A stretch of 64,000 bases of DNA from Bacteroidales bacterium UBA7569 (GTDB lineage: Bacteria > Bacteroidota > Bacteroidia > Bacteroidales > Paludibacteraceae). Every line of letters starts with the position of its first letter. The stretch's first letter is position 1. The notes beneath the pieces are model-generated. The model did no database searches. It worked only from the letters and a program-made list of their open reading frames with translations, and was not told the origin of the DNA. The position numbers and the translations under genes are program-made. Below are positions 45,739 to 55,040 of this stretch, piece after piece. The stretch is from positions 1 to 64,000 of the forward strand of contig DLLF01000033.1 of NCBI GenBank assembly GCA_002477945.1, written 5' to 3'.

Positions 45739-45809
45739 ACTTTTTGTTCCGGATATTAGGAGTAGCCATATCTTTGTTCTGCAAGAAATGAAAGGTCGCT
45801 CGGTGTTAG

Positions 45810-45853
45810 CCGACCTCGAGCCGACCTGGACGACCCCTGAAGCACCCCTCGAC
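45810..45853 (+). repeat. 11-bp-periodic dispersed array, copy E (4 units)
   Basis: Four exact 11-bp units: CCGACCTCGAG, CCGACCTGGAC, GACCCCTGAAG and CACCCCTCGAC. Each junction is GC or CG. Same orientation as copy A. Confidence 0.85.
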
Positions 45854-45927
45854 GAAAGATGATATGCTTTATTACGGCGGTGACCGTTTGACTTATATGG
45901 GTATCATCGCCGGAACAAGGTGCTTAT

Positions 45928-45959
45928 ATTGTAGAAATGGAAAATATATAGTACCTTTG
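45928..45959 (+). promoter_or_regulatory. promoter of the TGS-uridine kinase operon
   Basis: ATTG (45928-45931), a 20-bp spacer and TACCTTTG (45952-45959), 21 bp before the ATG. Confidence 0.65.
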
Positions 45960-45980
45960 CAAGTATAAAATTTCACCGCT

Positions 45981-47663
45981 ATGCAAAACGATATTACTAT
46001 TTTCTGTAAGAATACACGGCAATATCACAACGTCCCTCGGGGAAGTTCGGTATTGGAAGTGTATAAAATGTTGGGTATCAAATTACCATATCCCGTAGCG
46101 GCTGCGCGAGTGAATTACAAAGTCGAAGATCTCAATTTTACGCTCTATCGCCCCAAAGATATAGAATTTATAGATGTCAGTTGCCCCAGTGGAATGAGAT
46201 GTTATGTGCGTACGCTGAGTATGGTGCTTAGTTGCGCAATACATGAGTTGTACCCTCGTGCCGACCTGCGGATAGAGCACCCGATATCCAAAGGATATTA
46301 TTGCACGATCCAGTGGCGCAAAGACAGTGAGTCTCATCCCGCTCTCGGCAAGAAGATGATTGCCGATATCCGCCGGAAAATGCAGCAGATTGTGGAAGAA
46401 GATCGTCCTATCATTACAGAGGAGCGGAGAACGCAGGATGTCATTGAGATGTTCCATGAACATACGGATGGCGAATCCAATCTCTTTGAAACCTTTGGTG
46501 AACCATATACCCGTTATTTCCGCATGGGAGACTATATTGACTATTACAATGGTGTCTTGATGCCGAGCACGGGATACATCTCCCTCTTTGATTTGGAACC
46601 GTACTATGATGGTATGTTGTTGCGCATCCCTAATCGGGAAAAACCTGTACGGTTGGAGGATAACACGCCACAAGAGAAAACCTTTGGTATTTTCAATGAG
46701 TATATTGGTTGGAATCAGTTGATGCATATCAACAATGTAGCCGACTTCAACATTGCCTGCAAAAAGCACGAAGCCTTTGATATGATCAAGTTGTCAGAGG
46801 CTCTCCATGAGAAAAAAGTGGCTCAAATCGCAGATATGATTGCCAATAGAAAGGGAGGAAGACCAAAGTTTGTCTTGATTTCAGGACCTAGTTCTTCCGG
46901 TAAAACCACTTTCTCGAAACGGCTCACCATACAGTTGCGGCTCAATGGTATTACACCCGTCGTAATCAGTATGGACAACTATTTCGTGAATCGTGAGGAT
47001 ACGCCTCGCGACGAAAACGGCGAATGGGATTTTGAAGACATCAACGCTTTGGACTTGGACCTTTTCCGCAGCCAACTCTCCGATTTGTTGCAAGGAAAAG
47101 AAATAAGTCTCCCTACGTTTAATTTCGAGGATGGCAAGCGGCATTACTTGGGAAACAAACTGAAAATGGAGCAGGATAATATCGTGATTTTGGAAGGTAT
47201 TCATGCACTCAATCCGTCTCTCATACCCAATATCCCAAAGGAAGCCACGTTCAAGATATATGTATCGGCACTCACTACCATTAACTTGGATAACCACAAC
47301 TGGATCCCCACTACCGATACGCGATTGTTGCGCCGCATTATCCGTGACTATCGTTACCGCAACTACTCCGCTCGGGAGACCATCGCACGTTGCAACAGTG
47401 TGAAGCGCGGAGAGGAAAAGTGGATATATCCCTATCAGGAGAATGCCGATGCGATGTTCAATTCTGCTCTTCTCTTCGAATTGGCAGTCTTGAAACGTCA
47501 TGCGGAGCCTATCTTGGCGGAAGTGCCCAAACATTGTGAGGAATATACGGAGGCTCACCGTCTTCTTAAATTCCTGCAGTACTTTGTGAGCATACCCGAA
47601 AAGGAAATCCCGCCTACGTCTCTGTTGCGCGAGTTCGTCGGAGGAAGTTCGTTCCGCTACTAA
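45981..47663 (+). CDS. nucleoside (uridine) kinase with TGS / ThrRS-like N-terminal region
   Basis: A 560-aa fusion. Residues 1-60 look like a TGS domain (ITIFCKNTRQYHNVPRGSSV). Residues about 70-260 resemble the second domain of threonyl-tRNA synthetase (CAIHELYPRADLRIEHP). Residues about 290-500 are a phosphoribulokinase/uridine-kinase P-loop domain with Walker A ISGPSSSGKTTFSKRL and the substrate region ISMDNYFVNREDTPRDENG. This architecture is conserved in Bacteroidetes and annotated as nucleoside kinase; the substrate is not proven. Followed by SPOR and folE genes on the same strand. Confidence 0.88.
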   Translation: MQNDITIFCKNTRQYHNVPRGSSVLEVYKMLGIKLPYPVAAARVNYKVEDLNFTLYRPKDIEFIDVSCPSGMRCYVRTLSMVLSCAIHELYPRADLRIEHPISKGYYCTIQWRKDSESHPALGKKMIADIRRKMQQIVEEDRPIITEERRTQDVIEMFHEHTDGESNLFETFGEPYTRYFRMGDYIDYYNGVLMPSTGYISLFDLEPYYDGMLLRIPNREKPVRLEDNTPQEKTFGIFNEYIGWNQLMHINNVADFNIACKKHEAFDMIKLSEALHEKKVAQIADMIANRKGGRPKFVLISGPSSSGKTTFSKRLTIQLRLNGITPVVISMDNYFVNREDTPRDENGEWDFEDINALDLDLFRSQLSDLLQGKEISLPTFNFEDGKRHYLGNKLKMEQDNIVILEGIHALNPSLIPNIPKEATFKIYVSALTTINLDNHNWIPTTDTRLLRRIIRDYRYRNYSARETIARCNSVKRGEEKWIYPYQENADAMFNSALLFELAVLKRHAEPILAEVPKHCEEYTEAHRLLKFLQYFVSIPEKEIPPTSLLREFVGGSSFRY

Positions 47664-47677
47664 AAATAGGATTGTTA

Positions 47678-48151
47678 ATGAAGCGTTTGTTCATATTTGG
47701 TTTGCTGTTGCAGGTATCCCTGCTATTGTGTGCTACGGCTGATGAAACCGCTATGGATTCTATAGCATCTCAGCGCGCAAGCATTTTTGAAGCGATGGGC
47801 GAAGAGGTCGTAGTCATTTCCGATCCTTCTATTGATCGTGTTCTGCTCGACAAAATCAATAATGTCCATCGTGAGCAGGTCGCTATACAAGGTTTCCGTG
47901 TGCAGGTCTTTTCGAGCAACCGTCAGAAAACGGCGAAGGCGGATGCCTATAAAGTGGAAAAGTTAGTCAAGGAATCCACAATTGAAGCCCCTGTTTATGT
48001 AATCTACAATCCTCCTTTCTTCAAAGTGCGGCTGGGCGATTTTCGCACGAAGGACGAAGCGCAGGCATTCTTGGAAGAGGTCGTACGTACATTGCCGCAA
48101 TTGCAATCAGAGACCTATGTCGTACGCGACCAAATACAGGTTATACAATAA
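47678..48151 (+). CDS. exported SPOR-domain protein
   Basis: A 157-aa protein with a signal peptide (KRLFIFGLLLQVSLLLCA) and a C-terminal SPOR domain from about residue 70 (GFRVQVFSSNRQKTAKADAY, YNPPFFKVRLGDFRTKDEA). SPOR domains bind denuded glycan strands at division sites. A TTG two codons upstream could start it, but ATG 47678 gives a better signal peptide. It sits 14 bp after the kinase gene and 15 bp before folE. Confidence 0.85.
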   Translation: MKRLFIFGLLLQVSLLLCATADETAMDSIASQRASIFEAMGEEVVVISDPSIDRVLLDKINNVHREQVAIQGFRVQVFSSNRQKTAKADAYKVEKLVKESTIEAPVYVIYNPPFFKVRLGDFRTKDEAQAFLEEVVRTLPQLQSETYVVRDQIQVIQ

Positions 48152-48166
48152 AGAGACTACAGACCT

Positions 48167-48751
48167 ATGGATATGCAATCTTTTACTCCATCTTCGGAGA
48201 AGACCGGCGAAATAGCAAACTCTGTAAGGCAGATACTCTGCTTGTTGGGAGAAGACCCTGATAGAGAGGGACTCTTGAAAACGCCGCAACGGGTCGGGGA
48301 GGCTTACCAGTTTCTCTGCAAAGGATATTCGGAAGACGCAGTGGCGATTCTGCGTTCCGCTCTCTTTCGTGAAGACTCCGGTCAAATGGTATGTGTGAAA
48401 GACATTGAATTCTATTCCCTGTGTGAGCACCATTTGTTGCCGTTCTTCGGGAAAGTGCATATAGCCTATATTCCGGATGGGACTATCACGGGACTGAGCA
48501 AATTGGCACGCGTTGTTGACGTGTACGCACACCGTTTGCAGGTGCAGGAACGTATGACGCACGAAATATTGGACAGTGTCAATACCGCATTATCACCTGT
48601 TGGGGCAATGGTCGTCGTAGAAGCGCGGCACCTTTGTATGCAGATGAGAGGCGTGCAAAAAACAGATGCCGTCACAACCACAATGCAGTATTCAGGTGCA
48701 TTCAACCAACCCGAATTGAGAGAAGAGTTTCTTCAGCAGATTCGGTTGTGA
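48167..48751 (+). CDS. folE: GTP cyclohydrolase I
   Basis: A 194-aa FolE that converts GTP to 7,8-dihydroneopterin triphosphate, the entry to folate (and queuosine) synthesis. Visible are [18 protein letters not shown], the Zn/active-site block [41 protein letters not shown] and the second Zn Cys in [14 protein letters not shown]. Last gene of a three-gene plus-strand unit that converges on porZ. Confidence 0.96.
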   Translation: MDMQSFTPSSEKTGEIANSVRQILCLLGEDPDREGLLKTPQRVGEAYQFLCKGYSEDAVAILRSALFREDSGQMVCVKDIEFYSLCEHHLLPFFGKVHIAYIPDGTITGLSKLARVVDVYAHRLQVQERMTHEILDSVNTALSPVGAMVVVEARHLCMQMRGVQKTDAVTTTMQYSGAFNQPELREEFLQQIRL

Positions 48752-48763
48752 TCCTCACAATAG

Positions 48764-48789
48764 GTTCAGCGGTAAATAAACCGCTCAAC
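48764..48789. terminator. possible bidirectional hairpin between folE and porZ
   Basis: AGCGGT/ACCGCT arms around AAATAA, extended by GTT/AAC across one mismatch, lie between convergent genes. The flanks are only weakly T-rich. Confidence 0.4.
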
Positions 48790-48803
48790 TTGTTCTTTGG
48801 CTA

Positions 48804-51095
48804 TTATTGTAAAAAGAGAATCTTGACCAAAGCGTATTCGTCTCCTGCTTCATTGTTGCAGTGGGCGTAGTAGATTCCGCTGCGGACTTTCTTGCCGTAT
48901 GCATCATTTCCGTCCCATATAGCGATACCGCCGTTCGATAATGTGGTGCAAATGAGATTGCCTGCTGTATCTGTTATCTTGACGGTCGAATTGTCCGATA
49001 ATTTCGCTATGGTAATAACACCATCGAATCCGGGTCTTATGGGATTGGGATAAACGTATGCTTCGCTCAAATGGTTCATGCCTTTGGCTGCATCACTTTG
49101 ATAGGACACCAACCCGCCGTCTGTTCCGATGAACACTTCGCCGTTTTCGTCATTCGTGGCAATCGCTATCACGTTATTGGATAGTAATGGGGAGTTTTCT
49201 GCGGTGAAATGCTCTATTGTTTCTTTTCCGTCCGACGACATTAGATACAAACCCGAGGAGGCTGTGCCGATCCATTTCCTGTTTGCTCCGTCCACGGCAA
49301 TGGCGTTGATACTTTCATCATTCAAGAGGTAGTCGGCAAGGTTTGTTCCGTCGTTCCTTCTTATCTTTATGCGTGTGCAGGCATTTGATGTGAAGAGGCT
49401 CTCCGGACTCTCAAATGTCAGGATGCCGCTGTTTGTTCCAACCCAGAGAGCACCGGATTTGTCCTGGGCAATGGAGAGTATCAACTCTGGCGTGAGTTCA
49501 TTCCCGTCTTGATCTACAAAGGACGAATAGAATACCCCTTTGTCATCCTTGCTGTTGTCGATGGTTCCGTTATCATCAAATATACCTATTCCTGCTGCCG
49601 CTCGGGCACTGTTCAAGATCTTAACATTCGGGTTTTTATTCCAAATAAGCAGGTTTTTGCAACGGGCCAACTGGTCGGTGGCTGCATTTTCTATGGAATA
49701 CCATTTTCCGGTGCTTGTTAGAACTTTTACTCCGTCTGCGGCTTTGTTGTACATCCAAAGGTTGTTGTTCCCGTCCACGGTCAACGCATCCACCCATGTA
49801 TATTTCTCAGGAGACTCTATCTGAGCAACCAATGGACTGTTCAGTTGGTTGTAACGGGCGTAAAATGCATTGTCCCTGAATTCTATCAAGCCATATCCGA
49901 ACGAGGCAACGAAGAAATGGGATGGATCTCCGTTCAGGCAGATGACATCACTATAGTCCTCCGTATAGACACCTATCTTTTCTTGAAAGTACGTTTGCGG
50001 GAAGTTTGTCCATTCGCCGGAGTCATAGATCGCTACACTGCCGCTCCTGTTATAATATACGGTCAGATAACCGCCAGGGACAATAAATACTCTGTCTTCT
50101 TTTACTCGGATCCGATATGCGCTATTACTTACCGGACCGGAAGGGATATAATGGTTTACACTCATATCCTTTGTGTCATATTTCCCTATACCGGCAGCGT
50201 GATAAGCAAACCAATATGTTCTGTTCAAAGCATCATATGCCACATCCGCCGCACCGATAAAAACAGAAAGAGGAGATGCCGTCATGTCATCATTTATTTC
50301 ATATACAGATTGGCTCGTTAGTGCATACAATCTGTCTCCATAGGTTTTGATGCTTTCTATTTTATCTACTGCATTATATGTAATCCATTGATTTTGCTCT
50401 CTTGTGTAAAGTTTACCGCCTCTCAAAACGCATAGTTGGTTGTTGAAAACCGTAATTTGTGTGATGTCTCCATTTCCGGGCATTCCTTTCCGCGCATTCC
50501 AATAAGCATAATCCACCAAATTGTCCTGCAATCCTGCTGTGTAGATCGCATCGGAAGATGCAGCATAGATAGAGTCCCCTGCGATACAAATGGAACACAC
50601 CTTCACTTTGGAGGCTTTGTTTCCGATATAGTATGTATCTTGTATTTCTTTTTGTCTCAAGTTTAATACCAGTACACCGAAATCCATAGATATATATGCT
50701 CTGTCCTTGTGCAGATAAATGGAATTAGCCCTCTTGCTCATGTTGATTTGCGCATTGTATAAATCTGGTATGTTGTAAACGGAATTGTCATCATAGAGTA
50801 TGTCTATGTTTCCGTCAGCATACATGAGTAAGAGCCCGTGTATATCTTCCGAATAACGCATTTGAGTGATGTTAAAATCATTCAAGCCCATCAGTTTGTC
50901 GCAACGCACTATAACTTCAGTCTCTTTGTCTGTGTAATATAATGCACCTTCACTCAGGGCATACACGCGTTTTTCATTCTGTTCAATCAAAGTCACATCA
51001 TTGTAGGCATAATGAATGCGCCATCCATGCATTTCCGTTTGCGACCAAACCTGTGGACAAAGGAACAGCAAAACAACAAACAAATATCTTTTCAT
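48804..51095 (-). CDS. porZ: type IX secretion system protein PorZ
   Basis: A 763-aa exported protein with signal peptide (RYLFVVLLFLCPQVWSQ). It starts like PorZ (HGWRIHYAYNDVT) and carries two beta-propeller regions with repeated blocks such as GALWVGTNSGILTF, RKWIGTASSGLYLMSSDG and GEVFIGTDGGLVSY. It ends in a type-A T9SS C-terminal domain (SEAYVYPNPIRPGFDG.. to YALVKILFLQ). In Porphyromonas PorZ works with PorU at the surface to deliver anionic LPS to secreted proteins. ATG 51095 overlaps the rdgB TGA (ATGA). Confidence 0.85.
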   Translation of the reverse strand: MKRYLFVVLLFLCPQVWSQTEMHGWRIHYAYNDVTLIEQNEKRVYALSEGALYYTDKETEVIVRCDKLMGLNDFNITQMRYSEDIHGLLLMYADGNIDILYDDNSVYNIPDLYNAQINMSKRANSIYLHKDRAYISMDFGVLVLNLRQKEIQDTYYIGNKASKVKVCSICIAGDSIYAASSDAIYTAGLQDNLVDYAYWNARKGMPGNGDITQITVFNNQLCVLRGGKLYTREQNQWITYNAVDKIESIKTYGDRLYALTSQSVYEINDDMTASPLSVFIGAADVAYDALNRTYWFAYHAAGIGKYDTKDMSVNHYIPSGPVSNSAYRIRVKEDRVFIVPGGYLTVYYNRSGSVAIYDSGEWTNFPQTYFQEKIGVYTEDYSDVICLNGDPSHFFVASFGYGLIEFRDNAFYARYNQLNSPLVAQIESPEKYTWVDALTVDGNNNLWMYNKAADGVKVLTSTGKWYSIENAATDQLARCKNLLIWNKNPNVKILNSARAAAGIGIFDDNGTIDNSKDDKGVFYSSFVDQDGNELTPELILSIAQDKSGALWVGTNSGILTFESPESLFTSNACTRIKIRRNDGTNLADYLLNDESINAIAVDGANRKWIGTASSGLYLMSSDGKETIEHFTAENSPLLSNNVIAIATNDENGEVFIGTDGGLVSYQSDAAKGMNHLSEAYVYPNPIRPGFDGVITIAKLSDNSTVKITDTAGNLICTTLSNGGIAIWDGNDAYGKKVRSGIYYAHCNNEAGDEYALVKILFLQ

Positions 51096-51673
51096 AAGCA
51101 GTGATGATTGATATATTCCCATAATGCAGCGATTGCCTTGCTGCGGTGACTTATATGGTTCTTTTCGGTATGCCCCAATTGAGCAAATGTCTGAGTGTAT
51201 CCTTTTGGGATGAATATCGAATCATATCCAAAGCCCTGTTCTCCGTATTCTTGAGTGCTTATACTCCCTTCCGCAATCCCTTCAAATTGATGTACTTCGC
51301 CTTTTATGATCAATGTGATAACTGTTCTGAACCGTGCCACTCTGTTTGGGCAATCTTTCAACTCTTGTAACAACTTCTTCCTGTTTTGTTCGGGATTGCT
51401 TGGCTCTCCTGCATATCGTGCCGAATATACACCGGGAGCGCCGCCTAAGGCGTCCACCTCCAGACCTGTGTCGTCTGAAAAGCAGTCTATACAGCATTGA
51501 TCGTAAATGTAGCGTGCTTTCTGTAATGAATTACCCTCTATCGTGGGTGATGTCTCAGGTATCTCTGCTGTACAATTGATATCTTCCAAACTTAAAACTT
51601 CCACTTTCCCCGAGAATATCTCACGGACTTCTTCCAGTTTCTGGGCGTTGTTGGTGGCAAATACTAACTTCAT
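51092..51673 (-). CDS. rdgB: non-canonical purine NTP pyrophosphatase (RdgB/HAM1)
   Basis: A 193-aa house-cleaning enzyme that hydrolyses dITP/XTP. It starts KLVFATNNAQKLEEVREI. SDDTGLEVDALGGAPGVYSARYAG and FGYDSIFIPKGYTQTFAQL are diagnostic. The stop overlaps the porZ start. A -7-like TATCTTTG is at 51688-51681, only about 8 bp before the ATG, so a very short or absent leader is suggested. Confidence 0.95.
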   Translation of the reverse strand: MKLVFATNNAQKLEEVREIFSGKVEVLSLEDINCTAEIPETSPTIEGNSLQKARYIYDQCCIDCFSDDTGLEVDALGGAPGVYSARYAGEPSNPEQNRKKLLQELKDCPNRVARFRTVITLIIKGEVHQFEGIAEGSISTQEYGEQGFGYDSIFIPKGYTQTFAQLGHTEKNHISHRSKAIAALWEYINHHCL

Positions 51674-51680
51674 ACGACTG

Positions 51681-51688
51681 CAAAGATA
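51681..51688 (-). promoter_or_regulatory. possible -7 box for rdgB-porZ
   Basis: TATCTTTG on the minus strand ends 7 nt before the rdgB ATG. No TTG at the -33 position. If used, the mRNA would be nearly leaderless. Confidence 0.35.
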
Positions 51689-51867
51689 CTACTAATTATG
51701 TACTTTCAGAATAAATATATCAAAAAACTGTTCCCCGCTGTTCTCTTTTTTGATATATAATGCGGATTGACAGTGCATTGTTTCTAATATATACAAATTT
51801 ATAGAAGCCCCTTAAATAATTCCACAAAAAATGTCAGTTTATGTGTGCAGCCTTGTTGGTTTAGCAG

Positions 51868-51875
51868 TACTTTTG
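51868..51875 (+). promoter_or_regulatory. possible -7 box for uxaB-uxaA
   Basis: TACTTTTG matches TAnnTTTG. The upstream region at -33 shows only GTGTG. The leader would be about 65 nt, leaving space for an operator. Confidence 0.4.
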
Positions 51876-51945
51876 TATCGCTTGTAAGGTTCACTCTTTG
51901 TTGTGGACAAATGGCGAATGTCTGTAACGTAAAAAAACAACTAAC

Positions 51946-53424
51946 ATGAAAGCATTAAACAAACTTACAGCTCCTAAGAGTGTTGCTCCGGAGCGAATTA
52001 TCCAATTTGGTGAAGGTAATTTCTTGCGTGCATTTGTTGATTGGATTATCTATAACACAAACCAATGCACCGATTTCAATGCAAGTGTGGTCGTTGTACA
52101 ACCGATTGACAAAGGAATGGTTGATTGGCTCAATGGGCAGGATTGCATGTATCATGTGAACTTGCAAGGAAGACTCAATGGTAAGGCTGTCAACACGATG
52201 ACTCGAATTGATTGTATTTCCAGGGCACTTAATCCTTATTCTCAAAATGCCGCTTTTATGGCGTTGGCAGACCAGCCGGAGATACGCTTTGTTATTTCCA
52301 ATACCACGGAGGCAGGTATTGCTTTCGATCCAGAATGTAAATTCTCTGATGCACCTGCGTCTTCTTACCCAGGCAAACTAACCCAACTCCTCTATCGTCG
52401 GTTCAAAACTTTCAATGGTGCACCCGACAAAGGTCTTATCATTATGCCCTGCGAATTGATTTTCCTCAACGGACATCATCTCAAAGATTGCATACATAAG
52501 TATATCGAACTCTGGAAAGATGATTTTGGAGCCGATTATGAGACATTCAAAAAGTGGTTCACCGACTATAACTACGTTTGTGCCACTTTGGTGGATCGTA
52601 TCGTTCCGGGCTTCCCGCGTAAGGAAATCAAGCAGATACAGGAGAGAATATGCTATGCGGACAATCTTGTGGTGCAAGCGGAGATTTTCCATTTGTGGGT
52701 AATAGAAACTGCTGAGAATTTGCCGCTTGAACAATTGGCAAAAGAATTCCCTGCCGATAAAGCAGGTTTGAATGTCCTTTTCGTAAAGTCGGAGGCTCCT
52801 TATCACGAACGAAAGGTTACGTTGCTCAACGGGCCTCACACAGTATTGTCCCCCGTGGCATATCTTTCAGGGGTGGATATCGTTCGTGATGCTTGCAACC
52901 ATCCTGTTATCGGACGGTATATCCACAAAGTGCAGTTCGATGAACTTATGCAGACCCTCAATCTTCCGATGGACGAACTGAAGCAGTTTGCCGCCGATGT
53001 ATTGGAGCGGTTCAATAACCCGTATGTTGACCATCAAGTAACGTCAATTATGCTTAATTCTTTCCCGAAGTTCCAAACACGCGATTTGCCGGGGCTGAAA
53101 ACGTACTTGCAACGCAAAGGAGAATTGCCTAAAGGACTTGTTTTGGGACTCGCTGCGATTATTACCTACTATAAAGGCGGCGTGAGAGAAGATGGTGCAC
53201 CTATACAACCAAATGACGATCCGCAGATAATGGAACTCCTGAAGAACTTGTGGGCTACCGCAGATTACCACAAGATCGCCGAAGGGGTGTTGGCTGCCAA
53301 AGACTTGATCTGGACCGAACACGGAGATCTCAATCAAATACCCGGACTCACGGCTATGGTGGAGCAATTCCTTCGCGATATCCAAGAGAAAGGTATGCTC
53401 GAAACGGTTAAATCTATTTTGTAA
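51946..53424 (+). CDS. uxaB: tagaturonate reductase (altronate oxidoreductase)
   Basis: A 492-aa mannitol-dehydrogenase-family enzyme that reduces tagaturonate to altronate with NADH in galacturonate breakdown. The N-terminal Rossmann start is ERIIQFGEGNFLRAFVDWII, with FVISNTTEAGIAFD. The central LINGP-type region appears here as KVTLLNGPHTVLSPVAYLSG, and the helical C-terminal domain has VDHQVTSIMLNSFPKFQTRD. It is followed by uxaA, giving the pathway order tagaturonate to altronate to KDG. The isomerase UxaC is not in the window. Confidence 0.93.
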   Translation: MKALNKLTAPKSVAPERIIQFGEGNFLRAFVDWIIYNTNQCTDFNASVVVVQPIDKGMVDWLNGQDCMYHVNLQGRLNGKAVNTMTRIDCISRALNPYSQNAAFMALADQPEIRFVISNTTEAGIAFDPECKFSDAPASSYPGKLTQLLYRRFKTFNGAPDKGLIIMPCELIFLNGHHLKDCIHKYIELWKDDFGADYETFKKWFTDYNYVCATLVDRIVPGFPRKEIKQIQERICYADNLVVQAEIFHLWVIETAENLPLEQLAKEFPADKAGLNVLFVKSEAPYHERKVTLLNGPHTVLSPVAYLSGVDIVRDACNHPVIGRYIHKVQFDELMQTLNLPMDELKQFAADVLERFNNPYVDHQVTSIMLNSFPKFQTRDLPGLKTYLQRKGELPKGLVLGLAAIITYYKGGVREDGAPIQPNDDPQIMELLKNLWATADYHKIAEGVLAAKDLIWTEHGDLNQIPGLTAMVEQFLRDIQEKGMLETVKSIL

Positions 53425-53478
53425 TAATTTGTAGCAACAGGGAGAGGAATACTTTCCCTGTTGCCTTATTCTTTTTCT

Positions 53479-54972
53479 ATGATACCTGTTTTTCGCATCA
53501 ATCCTGCCGATAATGTGGCTGTTGCCATCATTCCACAAACTGCAGGTTCCGTTGTTTCTATAGACGGACTTTGCATTACTTTGCGCCAAGATATTCCTGC
53601 GGGGCACAAAATTGCCTTGAAAAATCTCTCTGAGGGAGAAAATGTAATCAAATATGGGTATCCCATTGGGCATACACGTTGCCGGATTCTTGCAGGAGAG
53701 TGGGTGAACGAGCATAATATCCAAACCAATTTGGCGGGGCTGCTCAACTATGAATATCACCCCGTCAAGTTCGAACACGTAGAACCACCTGCAAAACAAC
53801 TTACATTCAGGGGATTCCGGCGTCCTGATGGGCAAGTGGGTATTCGTAATGAAGTCTGGATTATTCCTACGGTGGGTTGTGTGAATGGTATTGTTTCGCA
53901 ACTGGCGGAACGTCTGCGCCAAGAAACAAAGTGCCAGGGCGTGGATGCCATCGTCGCTTTTCCTCATAACTATGGTTGTTCCCAATTAGGTGGCGACCAT
54001 GAGAATACCAAAAAGATATTGCGTGATATGGTACTTCATCCCAATGCGGGTGCAGTGCTGGTTGTGGGGTTGGGATGTGAGAACAATCAGCCGGACGTCT
54101 TCCGTGAATTTTGTGGGGATTATAATACGGATCGTGTACGCTTTGTGGTGGCGCAGAAAATCCAAGGAGATGAGATTGAGTATTGTATGCCGATCTTGAG
54201 AGAATTATATCAAAAGGCAACGCAAGACAGGAAAGAAGATATTCCTCTGGCAGAACTGAAAGTAGGACTTAAGTGCGGCGGTTCCGATGGGTTTTCGGGA
54301 ATAACGGCGAATCCGTTGTTGGGTATGTTCTCCGATTTCTTGGTGGAACAAGGAGGTACTACGGTGCTTACCGAAGTCCCGGAAATGTTTGGGGCGGAAA
54401 CTATTTTGATGAATCGTTGTCGTACCAGGGAATTGTTCGACAAAACGGTAAGCCTTATCAATGATTTCAAGGAGTATTTCCTTTTTCATGGCGAACCTGT
54501 CGGCGAAAATCCTTCTCCGGGTAACAAGGCGGGAGGTATATCTACCCTCGAGGAAAAAGCATTGGGATGTACGCAGAAATGTGGAAAAGCACCTGTGTCG
54601 GGAGTCTTGTCTTATGGCGAGAGACTGAATACAAAAGGACTGAATCTTCTGTCTGCACCGGGTAATGACCTCGTGGCGGCTTCTGCACTTGCGGCTTCCG
54701 GCTGCCATCTCGTATTGTTTACTACGGGAAGAGGCACTCCGTTCGGTACTTTCGTACCAACGGTGAAGGTATCCACTAATTCTGCTTTGGCGGGTAATAA
54801 GCCAGCATGGATTGACTTCAATGCAGGCACAATGGTTGAAGATGAACCTGTTGAGCAAGTCTTTGAACGCTTCGTGGACTATGTCATCAAGGTGGCAAGC
54901 GGAGAATATACCAATAATGAACGTAAATCTTACCATGAAATTGCAATCTTCAAAAATGGAGTAACCTTGTAG
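53479..54972 (+). CDS. uxaA: altronate dehydratase
   Basis: A 497-aa enzyme that dehydrates altronate to 2-keto-3-deoxygluconate. The N-terminal SAF domain (about 1-90) is followed by the large galactarate/altronate dehydratase domain. It contains RPDGQVGIRNEVWIIPTVGC, FPHNYGCSQLGGDH, VGLGCENNQ, LKCGGSDGFSGITANPLLG and FTTGRGTPFGTFVPTVKVSTN. A TTG 18 bp upstream is possible, but ATG 53479 matches the normal N-terminus. A strong terminator follows. Confidence 0.95.
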   Translation: MIPVFRINPADNVAVAIIPQTAGSVVSIDGLCITLRQDIPAGHKIALKNLSEGENVIKYGYPIGHTRCRILAGEWVNEHNIQTNLAGLLNYEYHPVKFEHVEPPAKQLTFRGFRRPDGQVGIRNEVWIIPTVGCVNGIVSQLAERLRQETKCQGVDAIVAFPHNYGCSQLGGDHENTKKILRDMVLHPNAGAVLVVGLGCENNQPDVFREFCGDYNTDRVRFVVAQKIQGDEIEYCMPILRELYQKATQDRKEDIPLAELKVGLKCGGSDGFSGITANPLLGMFSDFLVEQGGTTVLTEVPEMFGAETILMNRCRTRELFDKTVSLINDFKEYFLFHGEPVGENPSPGNKAGGISTLEEKALGCTQKCGKAPVSGVLSYGERLNTKGLNLLSAPGNDLVAASALAASGCHLVLFTTGRGTPFGTFVPTVKVSTNSALAGNKPAWIDFNAGTMVEDEPVEQVFERFVDYVIKVASGEYTNNERKSYHEIAIFKNGVTL

Positions 54973-55010
54973 TTCCATAATCATAATTGATGTTATCTGT
55001 TGTTTGTGTC

Positions 55011-55040
55011 TCCCCTTGTAAGGACTGTCTTACAAGGGGA
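55011..55040 (+). terminator. rho-independent terminator of uxaBA
   Basis: A 12-bp perfect stem (TCCCCTTGTAAG with CTTACAAGGGGA), loop GACTGT, then TTTTATTTTC. Starts 38 bp after the uxaA stop. Confidence 0.88.

Larger units (their letters stand above)
45623..45980. other. intergenic region with array E and a promoter
   Basis: 358 bp between dprA and the TGS-kinase gene. It holds a four-unit 11-bp-periodic array (45810-45853) and a promoter (45928-45959). A short minus-strand frame at 45640-45738 may be a gene remnant. Confidence 0.55.

Noticed and set aside
53044..53985. 313-codon antisense frame over the uxaB/uxaA junction
   Set aside because: Spans two real genes on the other strand and has no family features.
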